64,000 nt of DNA, taken from NCBI GenBank assembly GCA_965227255.1, contig CBDDFS010000002.1:310001-374000 (forward strand), read 5' to 3'. The notes under the pieces are model-generated. The model did no database searches and was not told the origin of the DNA. It saw only the letters and a list, made by a program, of their open reading frames with translations. The first letter of the stretch is position 1; every line of letters starts with the position of its first letter. The stretch comes from CBDDFS01 sp965227255. Its GTDB lineage: Bacteria > Bacteroidota > Bacteroidia > Flavobacteriales_E > Vicingaceae. Positions 25,819-35,531 of the stretch are shown piece by piece. Position numbers and translations under genes: made by a program.

Positions 25819-27324
25819 ATGATAAAGAAGCTTAGTCTTCTGTTTTTTTTCTCCGCATATTTTTCCATTTGTATTTCTCAGGACGATACAACGAAGAAAG
25901 TTTTTTATTACGACAGTGGAAGGATCAGTAGTGAGGGAATGATGTATCAGGGTAAGCCTGTTGGTTATTGGAAGGCTTTCTACGAATCCGGTTTGTTGAA
26001 ATCTGAAGGGAACAGGCTAAACAATGAATTGCAGGGACCTTGGAAATTCTACAATGAGAATGGGGATCTCAAGAAAGAGATCAATTATGAGAAAGGTTTA
26101 AAACAAGGCTTGACATTCATTTATGACGACAGTTGCAATCTGGTCCGCATAGAGAATTATGAGGCTGATGTTCTGGATGGAAAAGTGCGGGAATATTATC
26201 AGGCCGATACAATGGTGAGATGGGTAATTCCATTCAATCAGGGAATTCGGGATGGATATGCCTTTGAATATGCGAAGGACGGTAGGATCATTACTATTAT
26301 TGATTACAATAATGGCTTTGTGAAGAAGAAAGAAGAAATCAACAGAAGGAACAAACTCGGAAAACAAGGAACCTGGAGGGAATTTTTTAACGATGGAAGT
26401 TTACATACAGAAAGTAGGTATAAGAATGATGTTCTTCATGGTTATTACAAGGAATACGACAGGGACGGCAAACTGGTTGCAGCAATTCTTTATCTCGATG
26501 GAATTATTCAAGAGAATCCTGAGGAGTTGAGTAACCTCGAGGTTAGAAGGGAATATTATGAAGATGGAACCGTAAAGTCAGAGGGCACATATAATTACCA
26601 GGGAGAGAAGGAAGGTACTTTTAAATCATATGATGAGAAGGGAAATCTGATTATTGCCAATGTCTTTTCCAAAGATGTTTTATTGGCAAAAGGTAAACTC
26701 AATAAAGAAGGTCAACGTATAGAGGAATGGGAATTTTATTATCCGGATTCTTCACTTCGTGCCAAGGGAGAATACAAAGAGGGATTGCGTATTGGAAAAT
26801 GGATATTCTATCACAATAATGGAAAGGTAGAGCAAAAGGGTAAATATGTAAAAGATGAGAAGCCTCATGGAGATTGGGTATGGTATTATTCAAATGGCCA
26901 GATATGGCGAGAAGAAGGATTCTGGAAAGGCAGAGAGGACGGTGAAGCAATAGAATACGATGAAAGTGGAGAAGTGATTTCTAAAGGTCAATACATAGAT
27001 GGTAAAAAAGACGGAATTTGGTTTTACGAATTAAATGATCACAAAGAAGAAGGTAATTACGTAGAGGGGAATAAAGATGGTGAATGGGTGCATACTTTTC
27101 TGGAAAATGGCAAGGTGAGTTTTAAGGGTAAGTTTATCAATGGTGATCCAGATGGGAAACATGTTTATTTCTATCCAAATGGAAAAATTAAAAGAGAAGA
27201 ATACTACGAATTGGGTTACGAAGAAGGCACCTGGAGAAGTTATGATGAAGAAGGGAATTTGATGTTGACTTCCCAATGGGAGGGAGGTAAAGAAGTGAAA
27301 CTGGATAAAAGAAAGGTGAAATAA
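25819..27324 (+). CDS. Exported MORN-variant repeat protein
   Basis: 501 residues: a signal peptide (about 1-20, FSICISQ), then about 20 copies of a ~23-residue MORN-type repeat (pattern YYxDGxxxxEGxYxxGxxxGxWxxY, for example YYPDSSLRAKGEYKEGLRIGKW) through to residue 490. Databases often label such proteins YwqK-like antitoxins; there is no toxin here and the signal peptide makes that unlikely. It ends 2 nt before the sensor kinase gene, so it belongs to a signalling operon and may be its extracytoplasmic partner or output. That role is inference. Confidence 0.8.
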   Translation: MIKKLSLLFFFSAYFSICISQDDTTKKVFYYDSGRISSEGMMYQGKPVGYWKAFYESGLLKSEGNRLNNELQGPWKFYNENGDLKKEINYEKGLKQGLTFIYDDSCNLVRIENYEADVLDGKVREYYQADTMVRWVIPFNQGIRDGYAFEYAKDGRIITIIDYNNGFVKKKEEINRRNKLGKQGTWREFFNDGSLHTESRYKNDVLHGYYKEYDRDGKLVAAILYLDGIIQENPEELSNLEVRREYYEDGTVKSEGTYNYQGEKEGTFKSYDEKGNLIIANVFSKDVLLAKGKLNKEGQRIEEWEFYYPDSSLRAKGEYKEGLRIGKWIFYHNNGKVEQKGKYVKDEKPHGDWVWYYSNGQIWREEGFWKGREDGEAIEYDESGEVISKGQYIDGKKDGIWFYELNDHKEEGNYVEGNKDGEWVHTFLENGKVSFKGKFINGDPDGKHVYFYPNGKIKREEYYELGYEEGTWRSYDEEGNLMLTSQWEGGKEVKLDKRKVK

Positions 27325-27326
27325 GC

Positions 27327-29231
27327 ATGAAGTACGAGAATCTTAACAAAGAAGAACTTCTTGAGAAGATCAACCAGTTTGAGATTGAACTAAAGTCTTA
27401 CGTGCGTGGAGTTGATGAACGCTATAAGGTTTTCTTTGAAAGAAATCTGGCTGGAATTTACCGTACAAAAATGGATGGTGAAGTGCTTGATTGTAATGAC
27501 GCCATGGCTCAGATCCTTGGATACAAAAACCGGGATGAATTAGTTGGTCAGAATGCAAAAGTATTATACTACGATCTTGATGACAGAGACCAGCACCTTG
27601 AAATGTTGAAGGATAAAAAATTCATCAAGAACAGAAAACTCGCTTTAAGGAGAAAAGATGGCTCCAAAATATGGGTCTCAATTTCAACGACGGCCGTTGT
27701 AAATGCGAACAACAAAACAGAGTATCTCGAAGGTACGATGATCGACATTACAGAGCTGATCGCCACACAGGATAAATTGATTCTGAGCGAGGAGAATTAC
27801 AAGACCATGTTGGATGAAAGTCCATATGGTATTATCATTCACCAAAAAGGACGCGTTAAATACTTCAACAATCGCGCAAACGAACTTTTGGATAATATGC
27901 TGGAGAAAATTGAGGATCTCGCCCCTTTGTTTCCAAAAAAGCTCATTAATCCAAGAAAGAAAGGCAAACAAGGAATTGATCACTTGAACAGGGTGGAAAT
28001 CAACTGTGATGGTCGACCCATTTTCCTGGATGTCTATGTGAAAAACGTCGTTTACGAGAACAAAGAAGCCACAGAACTTTCTTTTGTTGATATTCAGGAC
28101 AGAATAGAGCTTGAGGAAGAGAAAATAAAGACGAGTGTTTTCAAATCATTGAATGACAGTCTGAAAAAAGAGATCAAAGAGAAAGAAAAAGTTGAGAAAG
28201 AGTTGATGAGCAGTTTGGATACCAATACTAAACAATCAGCTAAACTCGAGGCCATTTTTGAAAACAGTTCACATGTAATGTGGACCATGGACAAAGAGTA
28301 TCACCTGACTTCTTTTAACGCAAACTTATCGGCCTTATTTTATAAGGTCTATGGAAGAAAACCACAAATTGACGAAAAGCCTTTTGAGTATGATGTCATG
28401 ACCGAAAAAGAAAGGAAACAATGGAAAGAAGCTCATGATAAGGTATTTAAAGGAGAGGTGATCAATTTTATTACGGAAAACAAAGATCCGAAGGGTAGAA
28501 AGATCTATATGAATGTCTTCATGAATCCCATTTATGATGAAAAGAAAAAAGCTGTGGAGGCATCTGGAATTGGTCATGACATAACCGATAAAGTAATTGC
28601 TGAGGCCAAGTTGACGGAATCCCTAAAGGAAAAAGAGGTTCTGATCAAAGAGATCCATCATCGGGTTAAAAATAATCTTCAGGTTATATCGAGTATTTTC
28701 AATTTACAGAGCGCTTTTACTGAGGAAACAGGAATCAAGGAGGTATTGAGGGAGAGTCAGAACCGAATTAAATCAATGGCCTATATTCATGAAAGTCTTT
28801 ATAAATCAAGTGAATTGGGACAAATAGACTTCGAACAGTATGTAAAAGAACTTAGTAAGAACCTTATTCATTCATATGCGTATAAGGACAATCAAATATC
28901 ATTACTAACGGAGACAGAAAATGTGTTGCTTGAGCTTGATATTGCCATTCCGTGCGGTCTTATTGTCAACGAGATCGTATCAAATTCACTCAAACACGCC
29001 TTTGTCGAAAGAAAAAATGGAATAATCGCGGTGTTTTTGAAGAATTCAAATAATAAAGTGAAACTTCGATTAACCGATGATGGCGTTGGTATGGATGAGA
29101 AGATATTCGACGGTGAGACAAATTCACTGGGAGTTCAGCTGATTCAGACCCTGGCCGAGCAGATCAAAGGAGAGGTAAGTGTAGATGGAAGCAACGGAAC
29201 GACCATTGAAATAACTTTCCCACTGAACTGA
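27327..29231 (+). CDS. Soluble multi-PAS sensor histidine kinase (HisKA_2 type)
   Basis: 634 residues without transmembrane segments. Three PAS-like domains are seen: about 18-145 (FERNLAGIYRTKMDGEVLDCND), 155-262 (MLDESPYGIIIHQKGRVKYFNN) and 305-425 (IFENSSHVMWTMDKEYHLTSFN). A charged helix joins the second and third. The HisKA_2 dimerisation domain has the phospho-accepting His at 444/445 (EIHHRVKNNLQ). The HATPase domain follows with N box NEIVSNSLKHAF and G1 box TDDGVGMDE. It is flanked by the MORN gene (2 nt) and the LytTR regulator (36 nt), its likely partner. Confidence 0.92.
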   Translation: MKYENLNKEELLEKINQFEIELKSYVRGVDERYKVFFERNLAGIYRTKMDGEVLDCNDAMAQILGYKNRDELVGQNAKVLYYDLDDRDQHLEMLKDKKFIKNRKLALRRKDGSKIWVSISTTAVVNANNKTEYLEGTMIDITELIATQDKLILSEENYKTMLDESPYGIIIHQKGRVKYFNNRANELLDNMLEKIEDLAPLFPKKLINPRKKGKQGIDHLNRVEINCDGRPIFLDVYVKNVVYENKEATELSFVDIQDRIELEEEKIKTSVFKSLNDSLKKEIKEKEKVEKELMSSLDTNTKQSAKLEAIFENSSHVMWTMDKEYHLTSFNANLSALFYKVYGRKPQIDEKPFEYDVMTEKERKQWKEAHDKVFKGEVINFITENKDPKGRKIYMNVFMNPIYDEKKKAVEASGIGHDITDKVIAEAKLTESLKEKEVLIKEIHHRVKNNLQVISSIFNLQSAFTEETGIKEVLRESQNRIKSMAYIHESLYKSSELGQIDFEQYVKELSKNLIHSYAYKDNQISLLTETENVLLELDIAIPCGLIVNEIVSNSLKHAFVERKNGIIAVFLKNSNNKVKLRLTDDGVGMDEKIFDGETNSLGVQLIQTLAEQIKGEVSVDGSNGTTIEITFPLN

Positions 29232-29267
29232 TTCTCAGGTCATTTTTTCTAATTTCACAAATATGTT

Positions 29268-30023
29268 ATGGAAGAAGCGAAAAACATACTGGTTATAGAG
29301 GACGAAAGCATTGTATCAAAGGATATTCAGATGAGCCTGAAAAGACTTGGTTACAATATTGTAGGGTCTGCATCTACCGGTGAAGATGCAGTTGAAATTG
29401 CCAATGATACACATCCGGATCTGATCCTGATGGATATTATGCTGAAAGGCAAACTAAATGGAATTGAGACGGCACATATTATTCGTGAATCCATTGATGT
29501 GCCTATAATTTACCTTACAGCTTATGCTGATGACAGCACATTGAGCAAAGCGAAGATCACTGAACCTTATGGTTATATCATCAAACCATTTCAGGAAATA
29601 GACCTTCATACTTCAATTGAAATGGCTCTCTACAAGCATGGAAAAGAAAAAGAAAAGAAGAAGGAAGTAGAAATGCTATTCTCTGCGGTCGAGGGAAGTG
29701 ATAAAGAAGATATTCTATTTGTTCGATCTAAATCAAGTCTTGTAAAGCTTAAAGCTGAGAACATCATTTTTGTTGAGGCATTGAAAGATTACGTTTCAAT
29801 TTTCACACCTAAGGCAAAATATGTGATTCATTCTACGATGAAGGACATTGAGAAAAAATTGCCGTCGAACGATTTCTTAAGAGTGCATAGATCCTATATC
29901 GCCAGATTGGATAAGATTCAGGCCATTGAGCATTCTTTTCTTTCCATGGAAGATACGGACAAACAGATTCCGATCGGTGGGAATTACAAAGACGTTCTTT
30001 TCAACAAGATCCGAACGATCTAA
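29268..30023 (+). CDS. LytTR-family response regulator
   Basis: 251 residues. The receiver domain (1-125) has the acidic pair EDE near residues 11-13, the phospho-acceptor Asp56 in LILMDIML, the switch Thr in YLTAYAD, and the Lys in IIKPF. A Lys/Glu-rich linker leads to a LytTR DNA-binding domain (about 148-248, KAENIIFVEALKDYVSIF, FLRVHRSYIARLDKI). This receiver subtype usually pairs with HisKA_2 kinases, and the gene directly follows one. Targets are unknown. Its stop overlaps the convergent pabA-like gene by 4 nt. Confidence 0.93.
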   Translation: MEEAKNILVIEDESIVSKDIQMSLKRLGYNIVGSASTGEDAVEIANDTHPDLILMDIMLKGKLNGIETAHIIRESIDVPIIYLTAYADDSTLSKAKITEPYGYIIKPFQEIDLHTSIEMALYKHGKEKEKKKEVEMLFSAVEGSDKEDILFVRSKSSLVKLKAENIIFVEALKDYVSIFTPKAKYVIHSTMKDIEKKLPSNDFLRVHRSYIARLDKIQAIEHSFLSMEDTDKQIPIGGNYKDVLFNKIRTI

Positions 30024-30592
30024 GAAAGTTCAATCCAGTTTTTCAGGATTTTATGTCCGAATTCCGTCAGAACGGATTCAGGATGATACTGCACACCGAA
30101 AATTTTTCGGTTTTGATGCTGGAATGACATAATAAGGCCATCTTCGTTCCTGGCCGTAATGTTAAAATCGTGAGGCATGGAATCTTCAGACACTACCCAG
30201 GAATGGTAGTGACCTATGTTGAAGACCTCTGGGATACTTTGGTAAAGAATGGAAGTATAATCGTGGCTTATTTGACTGTCAACACCATGTTTCACAGAAT
30301 CAAGCTGATTTAATCTTCCTCCAAAAGCCGTACAAATACTCTGCATACCCAAACAAATTCCTAAAAGACTTTTATCATCGGGAAAGGAATTGATCAAATC
30401 GTTCAATTTTGGATAATGCTCTGGTAATCCTGGACCGGGAGATAAAACAACATGAGAATAGTTATCGAGTACACTATTCACAAATTTATCATAGCGAATG
30501 ACGTCGCAATGACCATCTAAAATGGAATCAATGTAATGATGAATGTTGTAGGTGAAGGAATCGAAACAATCTACAATAAGAGCCCTTTTCAT
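30020..30592 (-). CDS. pabA: Glutamine amidotransferase component of aminodeoxychorismate/anthranilate synthase
   Basis: 190 residues from MKRALIV at 30592, chosen over an ATG five codons upstream that overlaps the preceding gene. The class I GATase triad is present: Cys in GICLGMQS, His and Glu in VQYHPESV, with the oxyanion loop SPGPGLPEHY. The start is VDCFDSFTYN where DNYDSFTYN is usual. It supplies ammonia to a PabB or TrpE partner. No such gene is adjacent, so PabA versus TrpG cannot be decided. Confidence 0.85.
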   Translation of the reverse strand: MKRALIVDCFDSFTYNIHHYIDSILDGHCDVIRYDKFVNSVLDNYSHVVLSPGPGLPEHYPKLNDLINSFPDDKSLLGICLGMQSICTAFGGRLNQLDSVKHGVDSQISHDYTSILYQSIPEVFNIGHYHSWVVSEDSMPHDFNITARNEDGLIMSFQHQNRKIFGVQYHPESVLTEFGHKILKNWIELS

Positions 30593-30597
30593 GGACC

Positions 30598-30966
30598 TTA
30601 TTTCCATTCGTCGATCGGGAAAAAAGCTTTTCGGTAAGTATTTTCCGGATCCTCTTTACTCTCATAGTATACTTCGTCAACGCCAAATGAAGGACGATCG
30701 GGGTAAGGAACGACCATTCTGAATCTCTTTATATCCTCAGCAGAATACGTCTCTTTCTTTTTGCCTTTTTCCTTGAATGAAATTGAAGTAATGTAATAGT
30801 CAGAAGCCCCCAGGACTTTGATTTCTCCGTAGAGTGTATCATTATACAATGTTCTCACTTCGCCTTCTACGGTTCGACTGATGACCTGAATTTTTTCTTT
30901 TTCCTGTGCTTGACTTGTGAGGCCAATAATTGCAATAAAAACGAATAGAATAGATGATTTCAACAT
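30598..30966 (-). CDS. Small exported hypothetical protein
   Basis: 122 residues: a signal peptide (about 1-20, GLTSQAQ) and a beta-rich mature part (VISRTVEGEVRTLYNDTLYGEIKVLG) that ends FFPIDEWK. No recognised domain. It lies 2 nt after the next upstream exported protein (30969-31469), so both belong to one leftward transcript with the pabA-like gene. Confidence 0.6.
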   Translation of the reverse strand: MLKSSILFVFIAIIGLTSQAQEKEKIQVISRTVEGEVRTLYNDTLYGEIKVLGASDYYITSISFKEKGKKKETYSAEDIKRFRMVVPYPDRPSFGVDEVYYESKEDPENTYRKAFFPIDEWK

Positions 30967-30968
30967 AA

Positions 30969-31469
30969 CTATTTCTCTTTAAACTCTTCTGCTAATTTAT
31001 TCATTGATAGAAAAATATGGCTGTCAAGTCCGGAAGTGATCAATTCATAATTCCGTTGGTGTCGACTATTTTCCGAGTCTTTGAACTTATCAAGCCATTG
31101 CTCCAAAGATAGTTTTATATCCTCAAAATAGAATTCAGAAGCCCTGAAGTCAAACTTTCTTTTCCCTGGAACAAGTATCAATCGAAAAGAGACCGGATGT
31201 AATTTCTTCATGCTGGGCACCTCCGTTACCGCCTTAAGCATCAAGGTGTCCTTACCGGTCTCAATGACTGAGAAAACCATTGGCGGATATTCAAGTTTTC
31301 TAGAGGCCCAGGCATTCATGCCTTCCATTATTTCTTTTTTCTTTTTGACATCCACGTTTCTCTTTCCCTCATAAACAACCCTTCCCGTGCTTTCGTCTCT
31401 AGGAAATTCTTTTTGGGCCGTAGCGGAAAAATGGAATAAAACTGAAATTGAAATTATCAGGTATTTCAT
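30969..31469 (-). CDS. Exported hypothetical protein, possibly DUF4468-like
   Basis: 166 residues with a signal peptide (about 1-18, FSATAQ). The phrase ESTGRVVYEGKRNVDVKKKK followed by MNAWASRKL recalls DUF4468 (TBP-like fold) exported proteins of Bacteroidota, but the match is by eye and weak. The rest is alternating beta and alpha. It is divergent from the CarboxypepD_reg-like gene and is the first gene of the leftward unit. Confidence 0.55.
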   Translation of the reverse strand: MKYLIISISVLFHFSATAQKEFPRDESTGRVVYEGKRNVDVKKKKEIMEGMNAWASRKLEYPPMVFSVIETGKDTLMLKAVTEVPSMKKLHPVSFRLILVPGKRKFDFRASEFYFEDIKLSLEQWLDKFKDSENSRHQRNYELITSGLDSHIFLSMNKLAEEFKEK

Positions 31470-31558
31470 GAAAATGGGATTGAGTTGGTAAAATTAATAA
31501 CAAGCAGGCTTTGTTACATCGATTTAAGAGACGCCAAAATCCATACTTTAGTTGTCTG

Positions 31559-32812
31559 ATGAAAAAGCTGGTCGGCGTCGTATCGTCTTTCATTCTTCTT
31601 TTTCCATTCCTCATAAAGGCTCAGATCTATGAGGGAGTGGTAAACGATAAAACGTCGGGAGATGTAATTCCGTATGTGAACATTGCCCTGATGGGGACCT
31701 ATATTGGCACTGTTTCCAAATTCGATGGTTCTTTTCGTCTCGACCTAACCGATATTCCCGAAGGTGCTGACAGCCTTGCATTTTCTATAATCGGTTATGA
31801 AAAAAAGCTGATTCATCGAAATGAACTGAGCGAGAAATCAGTGATTCTGATGTCTCCAACCGCTGTGAATCTGGATGCAGTAATTGTGAGCCCCAGAAGT
31901 CCGGAAGAATTTCTAAGGCTGGCCATCGAGAAAATACCGGAAAACTTTATTAACGAGGCCTTTAATGGAACAATATTCTTTCGCTCAGAAATGCGCTTGA
32001 ATGGTAAATTCATTGAGTCACAAGAGGCACTGATCAAAGGATATATCATGCCTGTCGCCGGTGACTATGAAGACAGCACGAGATTAAAATTGTTGGCATT
32101 CAGGTATTTTGATGAGCAGCAGGATGCCTTAAATAGTGTTAGAATTAAAAAAAGAAAGAAAGAGAAATGGGCGGTAGAAGGAATTGACACAGCCCTTGTG
32201 GAATTAACGGAAGAGATGGGCAAATCTTTTGGCGTTTACACGCAGATAGATTCAAATCTAATTAAGAACATGTACCTCAAAGGATATGAGGCTGGAGATG
32301 AGAAATACTTCTTCGAGAACATGGTTCAGGAAGATGGATATAACTTCATTACCATCGGTTTCAAAGACCGGGAGAATATGGCCAAACACAGGGGAAATAT
32401 CCTTCTTGAAGAAGAAAGTCTGGCATTTGCTCGGTACAATTATCAGATGAAGACTCAAAACTTATTGATCAAGTCGGCCTTGCTGATCATGGGATATGGC
32501 TTCAAAAGAGCAGATGCCGTGATCAAGTTTACGGCAATACCTTCAGAACTGGGATGGATTCCAGATAAGCTTCAGATCAACCTATTCATTGATGCAGAGA
32601 AAAACAGGTGGTTTGCCAAGGACATTCCCATTGTCTTTGAATTGAATTCACAGATTTCATTTCTCGATGTGGATGTGCCGGCAACAGATTTTTGCAAGGA
32701 CGGAGTGATCATTGAAAGAGGAAAGCACCTGAAAGATCAATTTAAATCGGACCCCGACAATCCGCTGTGGATTAAGTATGCCGATAGGATCAAGGAAAAG
32801 TATAAGAATTGA
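31559..32812 (+). CDS. Exported protein with N-terminal CarboxypepD_reg-like domain
   Basis: 417 residues from MKKLVGV at 31559; the frame opens 16 codons earlier without a signal. A signal peptide (about 1-22) is followed by the beta-sandwich domain (about 24-105, YEGVVNDKTSGDVIPYVNIAL, GTVSKFDGSFRLDL), which precedes TonB receptors in this phylum. The remaining ~300 residues are mixed alpha/beta and do not form a TonB barrel of normal length (700+ residues), so it is not a SusC-type receptor. Function unknown, envelope location likely. Confidence 0.7.
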   Translation: MKKLVGVVSSFILLFPFLIKAQIYEGVVNDKTSGDVIPYVNIALMGTYIGTVSKFDGSFRLDLTDIPEGADSLAFSIIGYEKKLIHRNELSEKSVILMSPTAVNLDAVIVSPRSPEEFLRLAIEKIPENFINEAFNGTIFFRSEMRLNGKFIESQEALIKGYIMPVAGDYEDSTRLKLLAFRYFDEQQDALNSVRIKKRKKEKWAVEGIDTALVELTEEMGKSFGVYTQIDSNLIKNMYLKGYEAGDEKYFFENMVQEDGYNFITIGFKDRENMAKHRGNILLEEESLAFARYNYQMKTQNLLIKSALLIMGYGFKRADAVIKFTAIPSELGWIPDKLQINLFIDAEKNRWFAKDIPIVFELNSQISFLDVDVPATDFCKDGVIIERGKHLKDQFKSDPDNPLWIKYADRIKEKYKN

Positions 32813-32856
32813 CACTGCCTCAATGCATAAAGGCATTGTCGTAATTTAAAATAGAA

Positions 32857-33507
32857 ATGGAAAAAATTGGAATACTGGGCTCTGGCATTGTTGGCAAAAC
32901 CCTTGGAAGTGGTTTTATCAAGCATGGTCATGAAGTCAAAATAGGAAGCAGAGACGCAAGCAAGCTCGAAGAATGGAAAAACTCAGAGGGCGAAAATGCT
33001 CATAGCGGAAGTTTTGAAGAATCGGCAGAATTCGGTGATATACTTGTTCTCGCTTCACTCGGCGAAGCTGCAGAACAGGTTTTGGAGATGGCACTTTATG
33101 AAAATATTAAAGGAAAGATCATCATTGATGCCACGAACCCAATCGACCACACCAATCCACCCCAAAATGGTGTATTGAATTTCTTTACACGTCTCGATGA
33201 CTCCCTCATGGAAAGGTTACAGAGGAAATTTCAGGATGCAATGTTTGTAAAAGCATTCAATAGTATCGGCAATGCTTATATGGTAAACCCTGATTTCGCC
33301 GGCGACAAACCAAGCATGTTCATTTGCGGAAATGATGAAGAAGCCAAAAAAAGAGTTTCTGAAATCCTCGACATTTTTGGCCATGACGTTGTTGACATGG
33401 GAGGTGCAGAGGGAGCCAGGGTCATAGAGCCCCTTTGCATTCTTTGGTGCATTCCGGGTTTTCTTAGAAATGAGTGGAATCACGCTTTTAAATTGTTAAG
33501 GTCCTGA
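32857..33507 (+). CDS. NADPH-dependent F420 reductase family / NAD(P)-binding oxidoreductase
   Basis: 216 residues. It starts with a Rossmann dinucleotide motif, GILGSGIVGKTLGSGF, followed by KIGSRD at the end of strand 2, which favours NADP(H). The later conserved phrases are IIDATNPI, VKAFNSIGN and a C-terminal WNHAFKLL. These match the NADPH:F420 oxidoreductase-like (NpdG) family. Bacteroidota generally lack F420, so the substrate is probably something else. It stands alone. Confidence 0.8.
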   Translation: MEKIGILGSGIVGKTLGSGFIKHGHEVKIGSRDASKLEEWKNSEGENAHSGSFEESAEFGDILVLASLGEAAEQVLEMALYENIKGKIIIDATNPIDHTNPPQNGVLNFFTRLDDSLMERLQRKFQDAMFVKAFNSIGNAYMVNPDFAGDKPSMFICGNDEEAKKRVSEILDIFGHDVVDMGGAEGARVIEPLCILWCIPGFLRNEWNHAFKLLRS

Positions 33508-33546
33508 ATTAAGCACATGTCCGATAAAAACTGTCAAGCCATTTAA

Positions 33547-35508
33547 ATGAAAAAGTGGAGCGCTATTATAATCTCACTTCTTGTAGGTGCAGCCGTTGTT
33601 TTTCTGGTGAATACCTTCATTCCCGAGCCCACCTTTGACACGGATGAAGAATGGCTTGAATACGCGGAATTAGCGTATAAACCCGAAATAGCACTTAGGA
33701 TCTATAAGCAAAGAAAGAATGAGGAAAATCGGAATATTGATCATCATTACGGCTACATAAACGCGCTTTTCAGAACATATCCTTACGAAACAACAGTTGA
33801 CAGCACCATAGGTGAATATGAGAGCATGCTCAGCTCCGGAAACCCGTTAGAAAGAGATATAGGCCACTATGGCCTCGGGCTTATTTTTTCCAACCAGGAT
33901 GATTATTGGAGGGCTTATGACGAGTACGAACTTGTTGAGAACCCCGAAATGAAATACCTGAATAATTCATTGGGATATGTGAACAGACACATTGGTGACA
34001 GTATCAAAGCTGCAGAATATTTCATGAAGGAGATTGAACTCGACGGATATGTTTCAGGAGCATATTTCAATTTGTCCTGGATGTATTACGAAGCAGAGCA
34101 ATATGAAGAGCTATATGAAATACTGAATTTAGAAGGAGCAAGCAAACACATAGATCTCGGAATCCAGGAATACCTGTATTTCCACAATGGAAACATCTTC
34201 AAATATTACTTCGTTCAATTTCGAAAGATCTGGGAAAGGCTGAATCTATTGGGCTATTTAGGCGCCCTGTTGATCATGGGAAGCTGGATGATGTATCTGA
34301 GAAAACTTGATGTTTTTGAACCGGAAGACTGGACTTACATATTGTTAGCCCTTGGACTTGGAATGGTGTTCACCTTTGGTGTATTCATTCTATCAGATAT
34401 CAATCGATATATACTGGGATTCGAATTGAACGGCGAATTGCTGAACGACTTTCTTTATTGTGTCATTGGCATTGGAGCAATAGAAGAGCTGGTCAAAATA
34501 ATTCCTCTTTTCATTCTACTCAGATTTACAAAAGAAGTAAATGAACCTTACGATTATATCTTGTACGGATCTCTATCAGCACTGGGCTTTGCCTTCGTTG
34601 AAAACCTGATTTACATAGGAGAGAATAACCTGCATATTATTCACGGTCGGGGATTGGCCGCAGCAGTAGGCCACATGTTCTTTACCAGCATCATCGCTTA
34701 TGGCCTGATGCTGAACAAGTACAAGAGAAAATGGAATCCATTTCTCAATTTTATGATCTTCTTTTCATTGGCCAGTTTTGCCCATGGCTTTTGGGACTTC
34801 TGGCTGATAAACTCTACAGCAAGCAGATTCTCCTTGCTGACGCTTGGACTGCTGTTCAGCGGAATATTCATTTGGAATTCATTTAAGAACAATGCCCTGA
34901 ATCATTCTAAATTCTTTGATCGAAACAAGATTCATGATGCGAAAAAACTTTCTCAATATCTGGTCTATTCTCTATTTGCCATCATCATCTTCGAGTACAT
35001 CGCAGTGAGTATAAAATTTGGTCCGGATGATGGGAACACCTCACTCATTTCTTCAATATTCAGTGGAAGTTATTTGATATTTTTTCTTTCATCGAACCTG
35101 GGTCAATTCAGGCCTAGAAAAGGAAGATGGGTAGCAATAAGATTCTGGGGCAAGAATAAGAGCCTTGTACAATTTGATCTGGTAGAATCAAGGATTGAAA
35201 TGAAACGATTTTCCAAGGATCCGCTGGCATGGATCTTTCTGCCCAATGTTGGAACCATTGAGCGTCAATTCACGGTATCCAATGACCCGGACTGGTACAT
35301 GGTGAAACTGGATCGGATAGCCGACACATACGAGTATAAGAACGACCGTGTCTTAATCAGGACCAAAGAGGATAATAATATGATACGTTCCGGCCTCAAC
35401 ACATTCGTAGGACTGTATTTGATCCCTTACAATGTCGACACGGAATTCAGCGTTGATAAAACACAACTCAAATTCGTTTCGTGGTCGGTTATCAACTTGA
35501 TAGACTAA
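33547..35508 (+). CDS. PrsW-family intramembrane protease with N-terminal TPR-like region
   Basis: 653 residues. One membrane helix (about 5-22) is followed by a helical, TPR-like periplasmic segment (about 30-220), then a multi-helix membrane core (about 235-480). The core contains the PrsW signatures IEELVK, GFAFVENLIYIG, a VGHMFFTSI helix and FAHGFWDF. A soluble C-terminal beta-rich tail covers about 515-653. PrsW of Bacillus cleaves an anti-sigma factor, but most homologues have unknown targets. It heads a rightward run with two exported paralogues, a 4-TM protein and a DUF922 protein. Confidence 0.8.
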   Translation: MKKWSAIIISLLVGAAVVFLVNTFIPEPTFDTDEEWLEYAELAYKPEIALRIYKQRKNEENRNIDHHYGYINALFRTYPYETTVDSTIGEYESMLSSGNPLERDIGHYGLGLIFSNQDDYWRAYDEYELVENPEMKYLNNSLGYVNRHIGDSIKAAEYFMKEIELDGYVSGAYFNLSWMYYEAEQYEELYEILNLEGASKHIDLGIQEYLYFHNGNIFKYYFVQFRKIWERLNLLGYLGALLIMGSWMMYLRKLDVFEPEDWTYILLALGLGMVFTFGVFILSDINRYILGFELNGELLNDFLYCVIGIGAIEELVKIIPLFILLRFTKEVNEPYDYILYGSLSALGFAFVENLIYIGENNLHIIHGRGLAAAVGHMFFTSIIAYGLMLNKYKRKWNPFLNFMIFFSLASFAHGFWDFWLINSTASRFSLLTLGLLFSGIFIWNSFKNNALNHSKFFDRNKIHDAKKLSQYLVYSLFAIIIFEYIAVSIKFGPDDGNTSLISSIFSGSYLIFFLSSNLGQFRPRKGRWVAIRFWGKNKSLVQFDLVESRIEMKRFSKDPLAWIFLPNVGTIERQFTVSNDPDWYMVKLDRIADTYEYKNDRVLIRTKEDNNMIRSGLNTFVGLYLIPYNVDTEFSVDKTQLKFVSWSVINLID

Positions 35509-35531
35509 ATACTTACTCGTATCTTGGAAAT

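Noticed and set aside
25819..27324. Repetitive DNA resembling a repeat array or CRISPR
   Set aside because: The periodicity is in the protein (MORN repeats) and the DNA units are diverged with no unique spacers. A toxin-antitoxin YwqK label was also rejected because of the signal peptide and lack of a toxin gene.
32820..32838. CAATGC-ATAAAG-GCATTG hairpin as a terminator
   Set aside because: Only 6 bp and not followed by a T run; it sits just before the reductase gene and could be chance.
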